From positions 1-64,000 of the forward strand of contig NZ_CANLFB010000014.1 in NCBI RefSeq assembly GCF_947489755.1: a DNA stretch of 64,000 bases, read 5' to 3'. Shown here in pieces: positions 7,457-17,803 of the stretch (the stretch's first letter is position 1; each line of letters starts with the position of its first letter). The translations under genes and the position numbers were made by a program. This stretch comes from an uncultured Psychromonas sp. Its GTDB lineage: Bacteria; Pseudomonadota; Gammaproteobacteria; Enterobacterales; Psychromonadaceae. The notes under the pieces are model-generated. The model was given only the letters and a program-made list of their open reading frames with translations. It searched no databases and had not been told where the DNA came from.

Positions 7457-9703
7457 GTGAGTTTATTTAATTTAAAAACCTGGGTTCATTATTACGTTTC
7501 TTTATTGAAACGATTAGGGCCAATTAAGTTTAGTTTGTTATTAGCTTTTGCGATTATCTTTGCGGATGCTTGTTTACAAGTGGTTATTGCTCAGGTTTTT
7601 TCTGAAACATTAGATATGGCTGATATTTACCGTTCAGTTATTCTAGGATTGATTATTACGCCCTGGGCCGTTTATTTTTTAAGTGTGGTTGTCGGCGATT
7701 TAGATAATGCGCGACACCGACTCGCTTTAACGGTGAAAAAACTAGAAAATATATTAAAGGATGATAAAGCAAAAACTAACCTGTTAGAAAAAGAAATAGT
7801 AGAACATCAAAAAACACAGCAACGTTTACGTGAAGGTACTGGTTTATTACGATCGTTTTTTGATACTTCCCCTGACTTAATCTTCCACCGTGATTTAGAT
7901 GAGTGCTTTGTCAGTTGTAATAAAGCAATGGAAATACTATCCGGTAAAACAGAGAAAGAGTTGGTCGGCTTAAAGCCAAAGGAAATTTATTCCCTTGAAT
8001 ATTCTGCTGAAGTATCGCTGCGTCATCAGAAAGTGATTAAAACACACAATGAACAAATCCATGAAACCTGGTTATCATATCCGAATGGACGATTAGCTTA
8101 CTTTGAAATACGTGCGCTGCCTTTATTTAATAGCCAGAATGAATGTGTAGGCTTAATTGGTTTTGGTCGTGATATTACCGAACGTAAAAAGCATCAAGAA
8201 TTTTTAGAAAAAGCCAGCCGCGACAAAACGACCTTTATATCAACCATCAGTCATGAGTTACGTACACCGCTTAATGGTATTGTTGGTTTAAGCCGTATGC
8301 TGCTTGATGAAAACTTTACTAAAGAGCAAATCAAATATCTGAAAACGATTCATATGAGTGCGATTACCTTAGGTAATATTTTTAACGATATTGTTGATTT
8401 AGATAAATTAGATAGAAGACGTTTAAATTTAGTGAATGATTGTATTATCGTTGATGATTTTATGAATGATTTGCAAAGTTTGGCTTATATTCAAACGGAA
8501 CAAAAAAAGCTTAAGTTAGTGTTTGAGCAAAAAGGGGATTTACCAAAATGCCTTTACTCAGATGGCACTCGTTTACGTCAAGTATTATGGAATTTAATCA
8601 CTAATGCGGTGAAGTTTACGGATCAAGGGCAAGTGAATATTCGCTGTAGTCATCGCAGTGAAGGTAATAAAAAGTGGTTATGTTTTGAAGTTGAAGATAC
8701 CGGTGTTGGGATTCCTGAAGATAAACTGGATAAAATATTTGCAATGTATTATCAAGTGAAAGGTGAACGACATGCGACAGGGACAGGCATAGGATTAGCT
8801 GTTTCAAGCCAAATAGTGAAGGCGATGAACGGTCGATTAACGGTGACCAGTCAACTAGGTAAAGGCAGCATTTTTACTTTAGATTTACCAAGTACTTGCT
8901 CTCCGGAGAAAAAACATAAAGGCGAGTTTACTGTTCCTCCTTTATCTATTTTGCTGGTGGAAGACATTGAGTTAAATATTCTCGTTGCACGTGCTTTACT
9001 AGAAAGGCAAGGACATCAAATCGATGTCGCAATGAATGGGCAACAAGCTATTGATAAAGTCGCCGCGTCAGACTATCAATTGATATTAATGGATATTCAA
9101 TTACCTGATATGGACGGTTTTGAAGTCACTCGTCGTTTACGTGAAGCGCATCATAAACTCCCTCCGATTGTCGCGTTAACTGCGAACGTATTCTCCAATA
9201 CTCAAGAGTTTGTTAATAATGGCTTGGATGATGCGATTGGTAAACCGTTTAGTTTATCGGTCTTTAACGTCATGGTGGAACGTCAATTTAGTGATCGTAT
9301 TATGATCTCTACCATTGAAGAAAGTGTGGAAGCAGTAGAACCACTCGATGAAGAATTAGTGTTGTTTAACGAACCGATGTTAAAAGAGTTGATGGAGTTT
9401 TTACCGCTTTCAGTGATGTTAGATAATGTGTCGTTATTTGAGCAATTAATGCCTGAATATTTATCAGTGTTGGACAGTCACATGATCGCCAAAAACGAAC
9501 TAGGAATTGTTGATAAAGCACATAAAATAAAAGGAGCTGCGGCGTCAGTCGGTCTGTTACGTATTCAAAACCTAGCGCAAAAAATGCAATCACCAGACTT
9601 ACCAGCATGGTGGGACAATATCGATGATTGGCATGAGCTAATTAAGAATTTGTACTTAGAAGATGTCAAAGAATTGAAAAAATGGATTGTCGCTAATGCT
9701 TAA
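7457..9703 (+). CDS. arcB: Aerobic respiration control hybrid sensor kinase ArcB
   Basis: 748-aa hybrid histidine kinase. Order: two transmembrane helices (~24-45, ~58-79), a coiled linker, a PAS domain (~128-240), a HisKA domain with His266 in STISHELRTPLNG, a HATPase domain, a receiver domain with the phospho-acceptor Asp in LMDIQLPDMDGF, and a C-terminal Hpt domain with AHKIKGAAASVGL. It is nearly collinear with E. coli ArcB, which senses quinone redox state and phosphorylates ArcA by a His-Asp-His relay. Aligned by eye, E. coli Cys180 is kept (Cys154 in FVSCNKAMEI) but Cys241 is Tyr215 (LAYFEIR). The GTG start has GTGAGG upstream. arcA lies 1 kb away on the opposite strand. Confidence 0.95.
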   Translation: MSLFNLKTWVHYYVSLLKRLGPIKFSLLLAFAIIFADACLQVVIAQVFSETLDMADIYRSVILGLIITPWAVYFLSVVVGDLDNARHRLALTVKKLENILKDDKAKTNLLEKEIVEHQKTQQRLREGTGLLRSFFDTSPDLIFHRDLDECFVSCNKAMEILSGKTEKELVGLKPKEIYSLEYSAEVSLRHQKVIKTHNEQIHETWLSYPNGRLAYFEIRALPLFNSQNECVGLIGFGRDITERKKHQEFLEKASRDKTTFISTISHELRTPLNGIVGLSRMLLDENFTKEQIKYLKTIHMSAITLGNIFNDIVDLDKLDRRRLNLVNDCIIVDDFMNDLQSLAYIQTEQKKLKLVFEQKGDLPKCLYSDGTRLRQVLWNLITNAVKFTDQGQVNIRCSHRSEGNKKWLCFEVEDTGVGIPEDKLDKIFAMYYQVKGERHATGTGIGLAVSSQIVKAMNGRLTVTSQLGKGSIFTLDLPSTCSPEKKHKGEFTVPPLSILLVEDIELNILVARALLERQGHQIDVAMNGQQAIDKVAASDYQLILMDIQLPDMDGFEVTRRLREAHHKLPPIVALTANVFSNTQEFVNNGLDDAIGKPFSLSVFNVMVERQFSDRIMISTIEESVEAVEPLDEELVLFNEPMLKELMEFLPLSVMLDNVSLFEQLMPEYLSVLDSHMIAKNELGIVDKAHKIKGAAASVGLLRIQNLAQKMQSPDLPAWWDNIDDWHELIKNLYLEDVKELKKWIVANA

Positions 9704-9712
9704 ATTGATGAT

Positions 9713-9738
9713 AGCGCTATCTACGATAGTGCTTTTTA
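9713..9738 (+). terminator. arcB: arcB terminator
   Basis: A 9-bp stem with a 3-nt loop (9713-9721/9725-9733, one G-T pair) runs into five Ts, starting 10 nt after the arcB stop codon. A second hairpin at 9763-9772/9776-9785 follows and may act on the opposite strand. Confidence 0.75.
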
Positions 9739-9913
9739 ATTAAGGCTGTTAACTCCTATAATTTCGCCAGTATTTTACTGGTGAAAATTATTTTTATATG
9801 CGTAAATTCTGTAAATGATTGGCTACTCACATTCATTAATTTACGCCTTTAATAATCAAGTTATTATGCTTGAAATGGAGGCTATTTATTCAACTTAACT
9901 GAAATAATAAAGC

Positions 9914-10450
9914 TTATTTTAAGTCTGCTATGGTGACATTAAACATAATTTGTTTAATCGCTAACACAGAAGCAATGATGCGAAGGGCTTGGTCAATTGC
10001 ATCTTCGCTTTGTGCACTAGCTCTAAGGCTATTTGCATGGCTAGCGAAGCATACAAACCCATTATTAACAGAAGATATAGCAATACAAGCGTAGTGATAA
10101 CTTGTTTCATTGTGTATATCTAAAGCTTGGAATGGTCTCATGTTTATATCATTTAACGTACCGCCGCTTTGTAACGGAAATACGTTACGTCCCATAAAAT
10201 AAGGATTTGTTACCGCCATTCTACTACTAGCAATGGTCATGATTTTTTTCTCTTCCGGCGAAAGTTCGCCTACTTCATCTTTAATGAACGCGACTAATGC
10301 TGCATTTTGACTTGCTATTGCGGTTGCCCAAGCTGTAATTTTTTTATTTTCTGGTGTGAGGTTAATTTCTGCTTTAAGTACTTTTTGTAATAACTCAAGT
10401 TGGTCATTTAATTCAGGGGCAAACTCAATTTGTTGAGATAGAACATTCAT
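9914..10450 (-). CDS. AhpD-like alkylhydroperoxidase-fold protein, active site degenerate
   Basis: 178-aa protein that aligns along its length with AhpD (mycobacterial AhpD is ~177 aa), the lipoyl/thioredoxin-like partner of AhpC in peroxide reduction. Shared features are the RMAVTNPYFMGRNVF segment and the C-terminal VCFASHANSLRASAQSEDAI region. The AhpD CxxC is GFVC here: the second cysteine and the following His (CFASH) are kept, but the first cysteine is Gly. The Glu and His that complete the proton relay are also not conserved in my alignment. It may be a single-cysteine peroxidase or a non-catalytic relative. It sits between arcB and arcA, on the arcA strand but upstream of neither promoter. 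Confidence 0.72.
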   Translation of the reverse strand: MNVLSQQIEFAPELNDQLELLQKVLKAEINLTPENKKITAWATAIASQNAALVAFIKDEVGELSPEEKKIMTIASSRMAVTNPYFMGRNVFPLQSGGTLNDINMRPFQALDIHNETSYHYACIAISSVNNGFVCFASHANSLRASAQSEDAIDQALRIIASVLAIKQIMFNVTIADLK

Positions 10451-10639
10451 AGAAAACCTTTAAAATTTATTGATTATTCAATCTAGTATCTACCAAATAG
10501 ATACCATTTAAATAGGGTTGATACCAATCCGCATTAATGACTTATCAATGGATTGTGTAACGTTAAGTATTGAACTGTGATAAACATTGTCGTTGTTAAC
10601 TTACGAAGATGTCGGATTTGCACATACCAAATTTAATAT

Positions 10640-10670
10640 AAAAAAAGACCTGATCTAATGAGTCAGGTCT
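10640..10670 (-). terminator. arcA: arcA terminator
   Basis: An 8-bp stem (10646-10653/10663-10670) followed on the minus strand by a run of Ts (the As at 10640-10646). It is positioned about 40 nt after the arcA stop. Confidence 0.88.
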
Positions 10671-10709
10671 CTATGTTATTTTATTTATTAATACGTTAAG
10701 GGTGATAAA

Positions 10710-11426
10710 TTATTCCATTTCACCACAAAAACGGTAGCCTTCACCGTGAATAGTTGAAATGATTTCTGCAGATTCTGGCACGGTTTCGAAGTGTTTACGA
10801 ATACGACGAATCGTCACATCAACAGTACGGTCATGTGTTTTCAGTTCACGTCCGGTCATCTTCATTAATAAATCAGCACGGGTTTGAATTTTCCCTGGGT
10901 TTTCAATGAAGTGTAAAATAGCTCGGAACTCACTACGCGGTAATTTGAACACTTGGCCATTAGGACTAATTAATGAACGGCTGTCTATTTCTAACGTCCA
11001 GCCACTGAACTTATAATGTTCAACTTTTTGGCGTACTTCTTCAAAATACAAAGTATCTTGCATCGTACGTGTTAACAAGTTGCGCGCTCTAATAGTCAAC
11101 TCTCGTGGATTAAACGGTTTAGTGATGTAATCATCAGCACCGATCTCTAATCCTAAAATCTTATCAACTTCGTTATCGCGACCTGTTAAGAAAATCAATG
11201 CAATCTGTTTATGCTCACGAATTTCACGTGCTAATAAAAGACCATTTTTTCCAGGTAGGTTGATATCCATAATAATGAGGTTGATGTCATTATTATTTAA
11301 AACTTGGTGCATTTCTGTGCCATCGTTTGCTTCAAAAACTTGGTAACCTTCGGCTTCGAAAACGCTTTTTAATGTGCTACGTGTAACTAACTCATCTTCT
11401 ACAACTAAAATTTTAGCGCTAGACAT
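10710..11426 (-). CDS. arcA: Aerobic respiration control response regulator ArcA
   Basis: 238-aa OmpR/PhoB-type response regulator. The receiver domain carries Asp54 in [12 protein letters not shown], a conserved Lys in [10 protein letters not shown], and a winged-helix DNA-binding domain ending [16 protein letters not shown]...[13 protein letters not shown]. It is almost identical in length and motif content to E. coli ArcA, the global repressor of aerobic metabolism under low oxygen and the target of ArcB. Its upstream spacer is shared with the divergent thr operon. Confidence 0.97.
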   Translation of the reverse strand: MSSAKILVVEDELVTRSTLKSVFEAEGYQVFEANDGTEMHQVLNNNDINLIIMDINLPGKNGLLLAREIREHKQIALIFLTGRDNEVDKILGLEIGADDYITKPFNPRELTIRARNLLTRTMQDTLYFEEVRQKVEHYKFSGWTLEIDSRSLISPNGQVFKLPRSEFRAILHFIENPGKIQTRADLLMKMTGRELKTHDRTVDVTIRRIRKHFETVPESAEIISTIHGEGYRFCGEME

Positions 11427-11775
11427 GAATTGACTCCTATAAAATTAATAATTCTTTCTTAACCGACGTTAATATTAGTAGATCTAACATTAAATAAGTT
11501 AAGTGAAACTGTCATGCCGTACTTATTAGTTGGCTGTTTTTTTAAACAAAATGTGCAAATGAAAGGAAATACGGTTTAAAAAATCTCAGTTTTCAGTAAT
11601 CAAAGTGTAATTACTTAACATATAGATAACAACTTATTCTGTCACTAAACGCTACTTTTACCTTATCTACTTGATATTTATCAATGCATCTACGAGTATA
11701 GTTAACATTTTGTTATTTGTTATGCTAATTAGTTGCAACCTAGTTCCGTTGTTTGTTCCAGTACGCAATAAGCTT
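11427..11775. other. Spacer between divergent arcA and thr operon
   Basis: About 350 bp, AT-rich, holding the arcA promoter region (minus strand) and sequence upstream of the thr promoter. No small RNA or extra gene is evident. Confidence 0.4.
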
Positions 11776-11784
11776 TGATATAAT
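11776..11784 (+). promoter_or_regulatory. thrA: Extended -10 promoter of the thr operon
   Basis: TGATATAAT is a perfect extended -10 (TGn then TATAAT). There is no good -35 at 17 bp, which is typical of extended -10 promoters. Transcription would start near 11791 and give a ~175-nt leader. Confidence 0.6.
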
Positions 11785-11819
11785 CGAGCGATATAAATTT
11801 AACGAAACTATTAACACAC

Positions 11820-11903
11820 ATGGATTTTACTTTATTTTCTCAGTTCAAACAGAAAAGTGCTGCGCTTTGTTCGCAGTGCTTTTTGTTATTTGTAAAAGAG
11901 TAA
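11820..11903 (+). CDS. Possible 27-codon leader ORF of the thr operon
   Basis: An ATG-started 27-codon frame (MDFTLFSQFKQKS..., TAA at 11901) lies in the thr leader and spans the first hairpin. It is not rich in Thr or Ile codons, unlike thrL of enteric bacteria, and has no strong ribosome-binding site. It may be translated to control hairpin formation or may be chance. Confidence 0.2.
   Translation: MDFTLFSQFKQKSAALCSQCFLLFVKE
11856..11884 (+). promoter_or_regulatory. First hairpin of the thr leader, terminator-like
   Basis: A 9-bp stem (11856-11864/11872-11880, two G-U pairs) with a 7-nt loop runs into TTTTG. It looks like a weak terminator inside the leader. Confidence 0.5.
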
Positions 11904-11917
11904 GTTCAACATTCATA

Positions 11918-11944
11918 AAACCCGCTATTGATGGCGGGTTTTTT
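11918..11944 (+). terminator. thr operon attenuator-type terminator
   Basis: Stem AAACCCGC/GCGGGTTT (11918-11925/11934-11941) followed by Ts to 11944, only 22 nt before the thrA ATG. With the promoter upstream this placement means most transcripts must pass a terminator to reach thrA, as in thr attenuation. Confidence 0.8.
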
Positions 11945-11966
11945 CGTATTAAAGCAGGGGGGTACG

Positions 11967-14429
11967 ATGCGCGTACTTAAATTTGGCGGCACTTCATTAG
12001 CAAATGCTCAACGTTTCAATCAGGTTGCTGATATTGTTATTAACAATCATCAACAGTCTCAAATCGCTCTAGTATTATCGGCGCCATCAGGCGTGACCAA
12101 TAACTTAGTTGCGGTAGTAGAAAAAACCAGCCAAGGATTGTCTGCTGACGAACATTTAATTGCAATTCAAAAAATATTTTCTGAGCTTATTCAAGGTTTA
12201 AAAGAAACCTACGTAGAATTAGCTGACCAATTATTACGTAATACCTTTGAAACTGAAATTGCTGAACTGACTAAATTGTTAGAAGGTGTTCGCTTATTAG
12301 GGCAATGTCCTCCTAGCATAGAAGCTCGTATTTTGAGTAAAGGTGAAGTATTAAGTGTTGCTTGTATGAAGCAGCTACTTATTGCTAAAGGCCAAGATGT
12401 TGAAATGATCATTCCGCAACAAAAATTAATCTCTTTCAAAGGGGGTTATTTAGAAGCGCAAATCGACATTAAAGCATCACGTGAGCTATTCGCTAAAGAA
12501 GCCATTGTTAACAATGCTATTTACTTAATGCCAGGCTTTACAGCCGGTAATGAAGCAGGTGAAACATTAGTGTTAGGCCGTAATGGTTCTGATTACTCTG
12601 CTGCGGTATTAGCGGCTTGTTTAAAAGCAGAATGTTGTGAAATCTGGACAGACGTAGACGGTGTTTACAGTTGTGACCCACGTTTAGTGAAAGATGCTAA
12701 GTTGTTAACTTCATTAAGTTATGCAGAAGCGATGGAATTGTCTTACTTTGGCGCAAAAGTCTTGCATCCAAAAACGATTGCTCCGATTGCCCAGCACCAT
12801 ATTCCTTGTTTAATCAAAAATACACATAATCCTCAAGCGGAAGGTACGTTGATTAGTGCACAAAAAAGTGACCAAAAGTTACGTGTAAAAGGTATTTCAG
12901 ACCTTAAAGGTTTGAGTATGCTAAGCATTTCAGGCCCCGGCATGAAAGGTATTGTGGGCATGGCAGGTCGTATCTTTACGACGATTTCGCGTGCTGGTGT
13001 GTCTATTATCTTGATTACACAGTCTTCATCAGAATACAGCTTAAGCTTTTGTATCTACTCAAACGACACACAAAAAGCCATTGATTCGTTAAATGAAGAA
13101 TTCAAATTAGAGTTCGAGAATAACTTATTAGAAGAGATTGATGTTATCGACAAGCAGGCGATTATTTCACTGGTTGGCGATGGCATGAAAAAAGAAAAAG
13201 GCGTGGCAGCGCGTTTCTTAATGGCATTAACCGATGCGTCTATTAATGTAACAGCGATTGCGCAAGGTTCTTCTGAACGTTCTATTTCAGCAGTTGTTTC
13301 TGAGAAAAAAGCCAATGAAGCAGTGACTGCTTGTCATCATAGCTTCTTTAGTAAAGCACAGTTTATCGACCTATTTGTGATTGGTTGTGGTGGTGTTGGT
13401 GGTGCATTAGTTGACCAAATACATCGTCAACAAAGTTACTTAGCAGAGCGTAATATCGCTATCCGTGTTTGTGGTGTAGCCAATAGCCGAGCAATGATTT
13501 TAGATGTGGAAGGAGTCGATTTAAATAATTGGCGCGATCTATTAAAAGATGCAACGGATGAATTGTCATTAGTCTCAATGAAATCTCTAGTAGATGGCTC
13601 TCACATTATTAATCCTGTGATTGTTGACTGTACAAGTAACGATGCTATTGCAGCACGTTATGTAGACTTCTTAGGCGCTGGATTCCATGTGGTGACTGCG
13701 AATAAGAAAGCCAATACAAGTAGTATGGATTATTACCATCAGTTGCGTTTAACGGCATTAATGAAGCGTCGTAAGTTTTTATACGATACAAACGTAGGTG
13801 CTGGTTTACCAGTGATTGAAAACATGCAGAACCTGTTTAACGCAGGTGACCGTTTAGTTAAGTTCAATGGTATTTTATCAGGCTCATTATCATTTATCTT
13901 TGGTAAGCTAGATGAAGGTAAATCATTCTCAGATGTGACTTCTGAAGCGCGTAACATTGGCTTTACAGAACCGGATCCTCGCGATGATTTAAGCGGGACA
14001 GACGTTGCGCGTAAATTGCTTATTTTAGCGCGTGAAGCGGGTATGGAACTAAACCTAGATGATGTAGAAATCGAACAAGCATTACCACCAGGCTTTGATG
14101 ACACAGGCACGACTGATGAGTTTATGGCTCGTTTGCCTGAAGCTGATGCTTACTTCAAAGCGTTACAAGATAAAGCTAATGAAGAAGGTAAAGTATTACG
14201 TTACATTGGTAGTATTGAAGATGGTAAATGTAAATGTAGTATTATGGCGGTTGATGAAAATGATCCGTTAAATAAAGTAAAAGATGGCGAAAATGCATTA
14301 GCGTTTTATAGTCAATATTACCAACCAATCCCGTTAGTATTACGTGGTTATGGTGCGGGTACTGAAGTAACAGCGGCAGGTGTGTTTGCTGATGTACTTC
14401 GTACCTTGAACTGGAAGCAGGAGTTTTAA
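11967..14429 (+). CDS. thrA: Bifunctional aspartokinase I / homoserine dehydrogenase I
   Basis: 820-aa ThrA, the same length as E. coli. It catalyses the first and third steps from aspartate to threonine. The N-terminal aspartokinase begins [17 protein letters not shown], with the [24 protein letters not shown] motif; paired ACT regulatory domains (~315-460) give threonine feedback; homoserine dehydrogenase follows, with an NAD(P)-binding loop [15 protein letters not shown] and the catalytic [17 protein letters not shown]...[19 protein letters not shown] region. The start chosen has AGGGGGG upstream; the frame is open further 5' through the attenuator. The gene ends 1 nt before thrB. Confidence 0.97.
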   Translation: MRVLKFGGTSLANAQRFNQVADIVINNHQQSQIALVLSAPSGVTNNLVAVVEKTSQGLSADEHLIAIQKIFSELIQGLKETYVELADQLLRNTFETEIAELTKLLEGVRLLGQCPPSIEARILSKGEVLSVACMKQLLIAKGQDVEMIIPQQKLISFKGGYLEAQIDIKASRELFAKEAIVNNAIYLMPGFTAGNEAGETLVLGRNGSDYSAAVLAACLKAECCEIWTDVDGVYSCDPRLVKDAKLLTSLSYAEAMELSYFGAKVLHPKTIAPIAQHHIPCLIKNTHNPQAEGTLISAQKSDQKLRVKGISDLKGLSMLSISGPGMKGIVGMAGRIFTTISRAGVSIILITQSSSEYSLSFCIYSNDTQKAIDSLNEEFKLEFENNLLEEIDVIDKQAIISLVGDGMKKEKGVAARFLMALTDASINVTAIAQGSSERSISAVVSEKKANEAVTACHHSFFSKAQFIDLFVIGCGGVGGALVDQIHRQQSYLAERNIAIRVCGVANSRAMILDVEGVDLNNWRDLLKDATDELSLVSMKSLVDGSHIINPVIVDCTSNDAIAARYVDFLGAGFHVVTANKKANTSSMDYYHQLRLTALMKRRKFLYDTNVGAGLPVIENMQNLFNAGDRLVKFNGILSGSLSFIFGKLDEGKSFSDVTSEARNIGFTEPDPRDDLSGTDVARKLLILAREAGMELNLDDVEIEQALPPGFDDTGTTDEFMARLPEADAYFKALQDKANEEGKVLRYIGSIEDGKCKCSIMAVDENDPLNKVKDGENALAFYSQYYQPIPLVLRGYGAGTEVTAAGVFADVLRTLNWKQEF

Positions 14430-14430
14430 G

Positions 14431-15387
14431 ATGTCTATTGTTGTTTATGCTCCAGCCTCAACAGCTAACGTGAGTGTAGGTTTTGATGTATTAGGCGGAG
14501 CACTTACGCCGATTGACGGTTCACCATTAGGTGACCGCGTTAAAATCACTAAAGGAGACTATGGGTTTTCGTTACAATGTGTAGGCCCATACTCACATAA
14601 GTTGCCAGATGATTTTAAAAGTAATATCGTTTATGACTGTTATTTAGCTTATCAAGAAGCAATAGCAAAATTGAATAAAGAAATATTACCCGTTGCAATG
14701 ACACTAGAGAAAAACTTGCCAGTAGGCAGTGGGTTAGGCTCTAGTTCAAGTTCAATTGTCGCGGCATTAGAAGCGTTAAATGCATGGCATGATTATCTAT
14801 TAGATGAACATGCCATGTTAACGATTATGGGAGAAATGGAAGGCAAAATTAGTGGCAGTGTTCACTATGATAACGTTGCACCATGCTACCTTGGCGGTAT
14901 GCAGTTGATGATTAATGAAGGTGGAGAGATAAGTCAAACTATCCCCTCATTTAAAGAATGGTACTGGGTAGTTGCTTACCCTGGCATTACTATTTCTACG
15001 TCTGCTGCACGTGATATTTTACCATCGCAATATCGCTTATCAGATGCATTAACTTATGGTCGTCGTTTAGGCGCATTTGTACATGCTTGCCATAGTAATC
15101 AGCCTACCTTAGCTGCTTCTATGTTAAAAGATGTGATTGCAGAACCTTATCGCTCACAGTTAATTCCAGGGTTCGAGCAAGCACGTTTATTTGCTCAACA
15201 AAGTGGTGCATTAGCGATGGGCATCTCAGGGTCAGGCCCTACGGTATTTGCAGTGATGACTGATTTACCGCAAGCTGAATTATTAAAAAATTGGTTAACA
15301 GAAAACTTTCTTCAAAATGAAGAAGGATTTTGTCATATTTGTCACCTTGATGAACAGGGTGCACGCGTGCTAGGAAAAGAACTATGA
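14431..15387 (+). CDS. thrB: Homoserine kinase
   Basis: 318-aa GHMP-family kinase that phosphorylates homoserine. It shows the N-terminal [19 protein letters not shown] motif, the ATP-binding glycine/serine loop [20 protein letters not shown], and the C-terminal [12 protein letters not shown] motif. It begins one base after thrA stops and overlaps thrC by 4 bp (ATGA), so the three genes are probably translationally coupled. Confidence 0.97.
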   Translation: MSIVVYAPASTANVSVGFDVLGGALTPIDGSPLGDRVKITKGDYGFSLQCVGPYSHKLPDDFKSNIVYDCYLAYQEAIAKLNKEILPVAMTLEKNLPVGSGLGSSSSSIVAALEALNAWHDYLLDEHAMLTIMGEMEGKISGSVHYDNVAPCYLGGMQLMINEGGEISQTIPSFKEWYWVVAYPGITISTSAARDILPSQYRLSDALTYGRRLGAFVHACHSNQPTLAASMLKDVIAEPYRSQLIPGFEQARLFAQQSGALAMGISGSGPTVFAVMTDLPQAELLKNWLTENFLQNEEGFCHICHLDEQGARVLGKEL

Positions 15388-16661
15388 ATTTATACAACAT
15401 CACAGACAACAGCGAACAAGTAAACTTTCAAAAAGCTGTTAAACAAGGACTAGGACGTGGCCAAGGCTTGTTTTTTCCTGAAACGATCAATCCACTCGAT
15501 AATATTGATGCATTACTTAAAATGAATTTAGTTGATCGTTCAACTGAAATCTTATCGCACTTAATTGGTGATGAACTCAGTAAAGAAGCGGTATTCGATA
15601 TTGTTTCTAAAGCCTTTACTTTCCCTGCTCCTGTGAAAAAAGTAACAGAGGATATCAATGCATTAGAATTATTTCACGGTCCTACATTAGCGTTTAAAGA
15701 CTTTGGTGGCCGTTTTATGGCGCAATGTCTAGCGCAATTTAAAGATGATGGAAAAATAACGATTCTTACTGCGACCTCTGGTGATACTGGTGCTGCGGTA
15801 GCCCATGCCTTTTTCGGCATGGAAAATATCAACGTGGTTATTCTTTATCCAAAAGGTAAAATTAGCCCGTTACAAGAAAAACTATTTTGTACACTTGGTG
15901 GTAACATTACAACAGTTGCCATTGAAGGCGATTTTGATGATTGTCAGGCAATGGTTAAACAAGCTTTTGATGATCAAGAGTTAAAACAAGCTGTAGGCCT
16001 GAACTCGGCTAACTCAATTAACATCAGTCGTTTGGTCGCACAAATTTGTTATTACTTTGAAGCCTTTGCACAATTAGACGCTAAACAACGTGAAAACTTA
16101 GTGGTATCAGTACCAAGTGGTAACTTTGGTGACTTGACTGCTGGTTTATTAGCAAAAGCATTAGGCTTACCGATTAAACGTTTTATTGCTGCAACCAATG
16201 AAAATGATACGGTACCGCGTTATTTACAAGAAGGTACTTGGGCACCTAAAAAGACAGTAGCAACACTGTCAAATGCAATGGACGTAAGTGCTCCAAATAA
16301 CTGGCCTCGTATTGAAGAGTTATTCAAAGTGAAAGGGTGGTCTTTAGCTGAATTAGGTTACGGCAAGTTATCTGATCAAGAAACCAAAGAAACACTGATC
16401 GCGATGGATAAATTAGGTTATTTATGTGAACCACATGGTGCAATTGCTTACCATGAGTTGACGAAGCAACTGAAAGAAAATGAAACAGGTCTATTCTTAT
16501 GCACAGCGCATCCAGCTAAATTTAGAGAAAGCGTTGAAGATATTTTAGGACGTGAAATTTTCATTCCTGAAGAGCTAGCATCACGTGCTGAGTTACCTTT
16601 GTTATCAAAAGAGTTTCCGGTTGATTTTGCAAAAGTACGTGAATTATTAATGTCTTTGTAA
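15384..16661 (+). CDS. thrC: Threonine synthase
   Basis: 425-aa PLP-dependent enzyme converting O-phosphohomoserine to threonine, the last step of the pathway. The PLP lysine is in [19 protein letters not shown]; the phosphate-binding [18 protein letters not shown] and the [11 protein letters not shown] motifs are present. The length matches E. coli ThrC (428 aa). It is the last gene of the thr operon and is followed by a strong terminator. Confidence 0.97.
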   Translation: MNLYNITDNSEQVNFQKAVKQGLGRGQGLFFPETINPLDNIDALLKMNLVDRSTEILSHLIGDELSKEAVFDIVSKAFTFPAPVKKVTEDINALELFHGPTLAFKDFGGRFMAQCLAQFKDDGKITILTATSGDTGAAVAHAFFGMENINVVILYPKGKISPLQEKLFCTLGGNITTVAIEGDFDDCQAMVKQAFDDQELKQAVGLNSANSINISRLVAQICYYFEAFAQLDAKQRENLVVSVPSGNFGDLTAGLLAKALGLPIKRFIAATNENDTVPRYLQEGTWAPKKTVATLSNAMDVSAPNNWPRIEELFKVKGWSLAELGYGKLSDQETKETLIAMDKLGYLCEPHGAIAYHELTKQLKENETGLFLCTAHPAKFRESVEDILGREIFIPEELASRAELPLLSKEFPVDFAKVRELLMSL

Positions 16662-16687
16662 ATATTTGTTAGATTTTAGTATTAGAT

Positions 16688-16712
16688 AAGGGCGTATTAC
16701 ACGCCCTTTTTT
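16688..16712 (+). terminator. thr operon terminator
   Basis: An 8-bp GC-rich stem (16688-16695/16701-16708) runs into six Ts. It ends only 12 nt before the tesB ATG, so tesB either needs read-through or has a promoter inside thrC. Confidence 0.88.
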
Positions 16713-16723
16713 GGGAGTAAAAT

Positions 16724-17638
16724 ATGGGCAAAGTATTAAACGATCTTTTAAAACAGTTAAGTTTAGAAAAGCTAGAAGAGAATTTATTTCGAGGTCAAAG
16801 TCAAGATTTAGGCTACGGTGCAGTTTTTGGTGGGCAAGTAATGGGACAGGCCATTTCTGCTGCCAAAGAAACGGTGCTCCCTCAACACCAAGTACATTCC
16901 TTTCACTCTTATTTCTTACGTCCAGGTAAAACAGATCAACCCATTGTTTATGATGTTGAACGAATAAGAGACGGTAAATCACTGTCTGCCAGACGAATCA
17001 AAGCAATCCAAAATGGCAAACCAATCTTTTACATGACAGCCTCATTTAAAGCCCCTGAAAAAGGCTTTGAGCATCAAGATGTCATGCCAGATGTTCCAGC
17101 CCCTGAAGATCTTATTTCAGAGCAAGAGATGGCGCTTTTACATTCTGACTTATTACCTGCTTTTATTCGTGACAAGTTGGTGGCAGAAAAACCTATTGAA
17201 ATGAGGCCGGTCTCTTTAGTTAACCCTGTTGAGCCAGAAGTTGAACCTGCTAAACGTTTAGTGTGGTTTAAAGCCGATGGGCATATGCCAAATGATTTAC
17301 GTGTTCATCGTTATTTATTAGCTTATGCTTCAGATTTCAATTTTTTACCAACGGCATTACAACCTCATGGTGTTTCTTTTTTAAGTGAAGGAATGCAAGT
17401 GGTGACCATTGATCATTCTATGTGGTTTCATCATGATTTTCGCTTAGATGATTGGTTATTGTATTCTGTTGAGAGTTCAGTTGCGTCAGATGGCCGTGGT
17501 TTAGTTACAGGTAAATTCTTTACTCGACAGGGTAAATTAGTCGCTTCAACAGTCCAAGAGGGCTTGATTCGACAACGTCGTAAATTGAAAACCGCGCCAC
17601 AAATAGATGCATCGCAAGAGAATAGTGACAGTAAGTAG
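16724..17638 (+). CDS. tesB: Acyl-CoA thioesterase II
   Basis: 304-aa double-hotdog thioesterase that hydrolyses medium- and long-chain acyl-CoAs. Recognisable are the N-terminal [26 protein letters not shown] motif in two parts, [10 protein letters not shown], and in the second hotdog [16 protein letters not shown], containing the active-site Asp. The C-terminal tail is polar and variable. The ribosome-binding site (GGGAG) lies right after the thr terminator, so the two are closely packed. Confidence 0.93.
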   Translation: MGKVLNDLLKQLSLEKLEENLFRGQSQDLGYGAVFGGQVMGQAISAAKETVLPQHQVHSFHSYFLRPGKTDQPIVYDVERIRDGKSLSARRIKAIQNGKPIFYMTASFKAPEKGFEHQDVMPDVPAPEDLISEQEMALLHSDLLPAFIRDKLVAEKPIEMRPVSLVNPVEPEVEPAKRLVWFKADGHMPNDLRVHRYLLAYASDFNFLPTALQPHGVSFLSEGMQVVTIDHSMWFHHDFRLDDWLLYSVESSVASDGRGLVTGKFFTRQGKLVASTVQEGLIRQRRKLKTAPQIDASQENSDSK

Positions 17639-17727
17639 TAAGTAAAGAGTAGGCTATTTTTACGTTTTAAGAATAAGACGTTAAAGGTGATTTTTTAAAA
17701 ACGAAGTTATTTGAATGGTTAATATAG

Positions 17728-17803
17728 TGGTGGAGCTATGCGGGATCGAACCGCAGACCTCAACGCTGCCAGCGTCGCGCTCTCCCAGCTGAGCTATAGC
17801 CCC
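17728..17803 (-). tRNA. tRNA-Ala (anticodon GGC)
   Basis: A 76-nt cloverleaf with encoded CCA reads from 17803 to 17728. The acceptor stem is GGGGCTA/TAGCTCC, the anticodon loop CTGGCAG gives GGC (alanine, GCC codons), and the T-loop is GGTTCGATCC. A perfect 10-bp inverted repeat (17721-17730/17802-17811) overlaps both ends and would extend the acceptor helix in the precursor. Confidence 0.95.
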
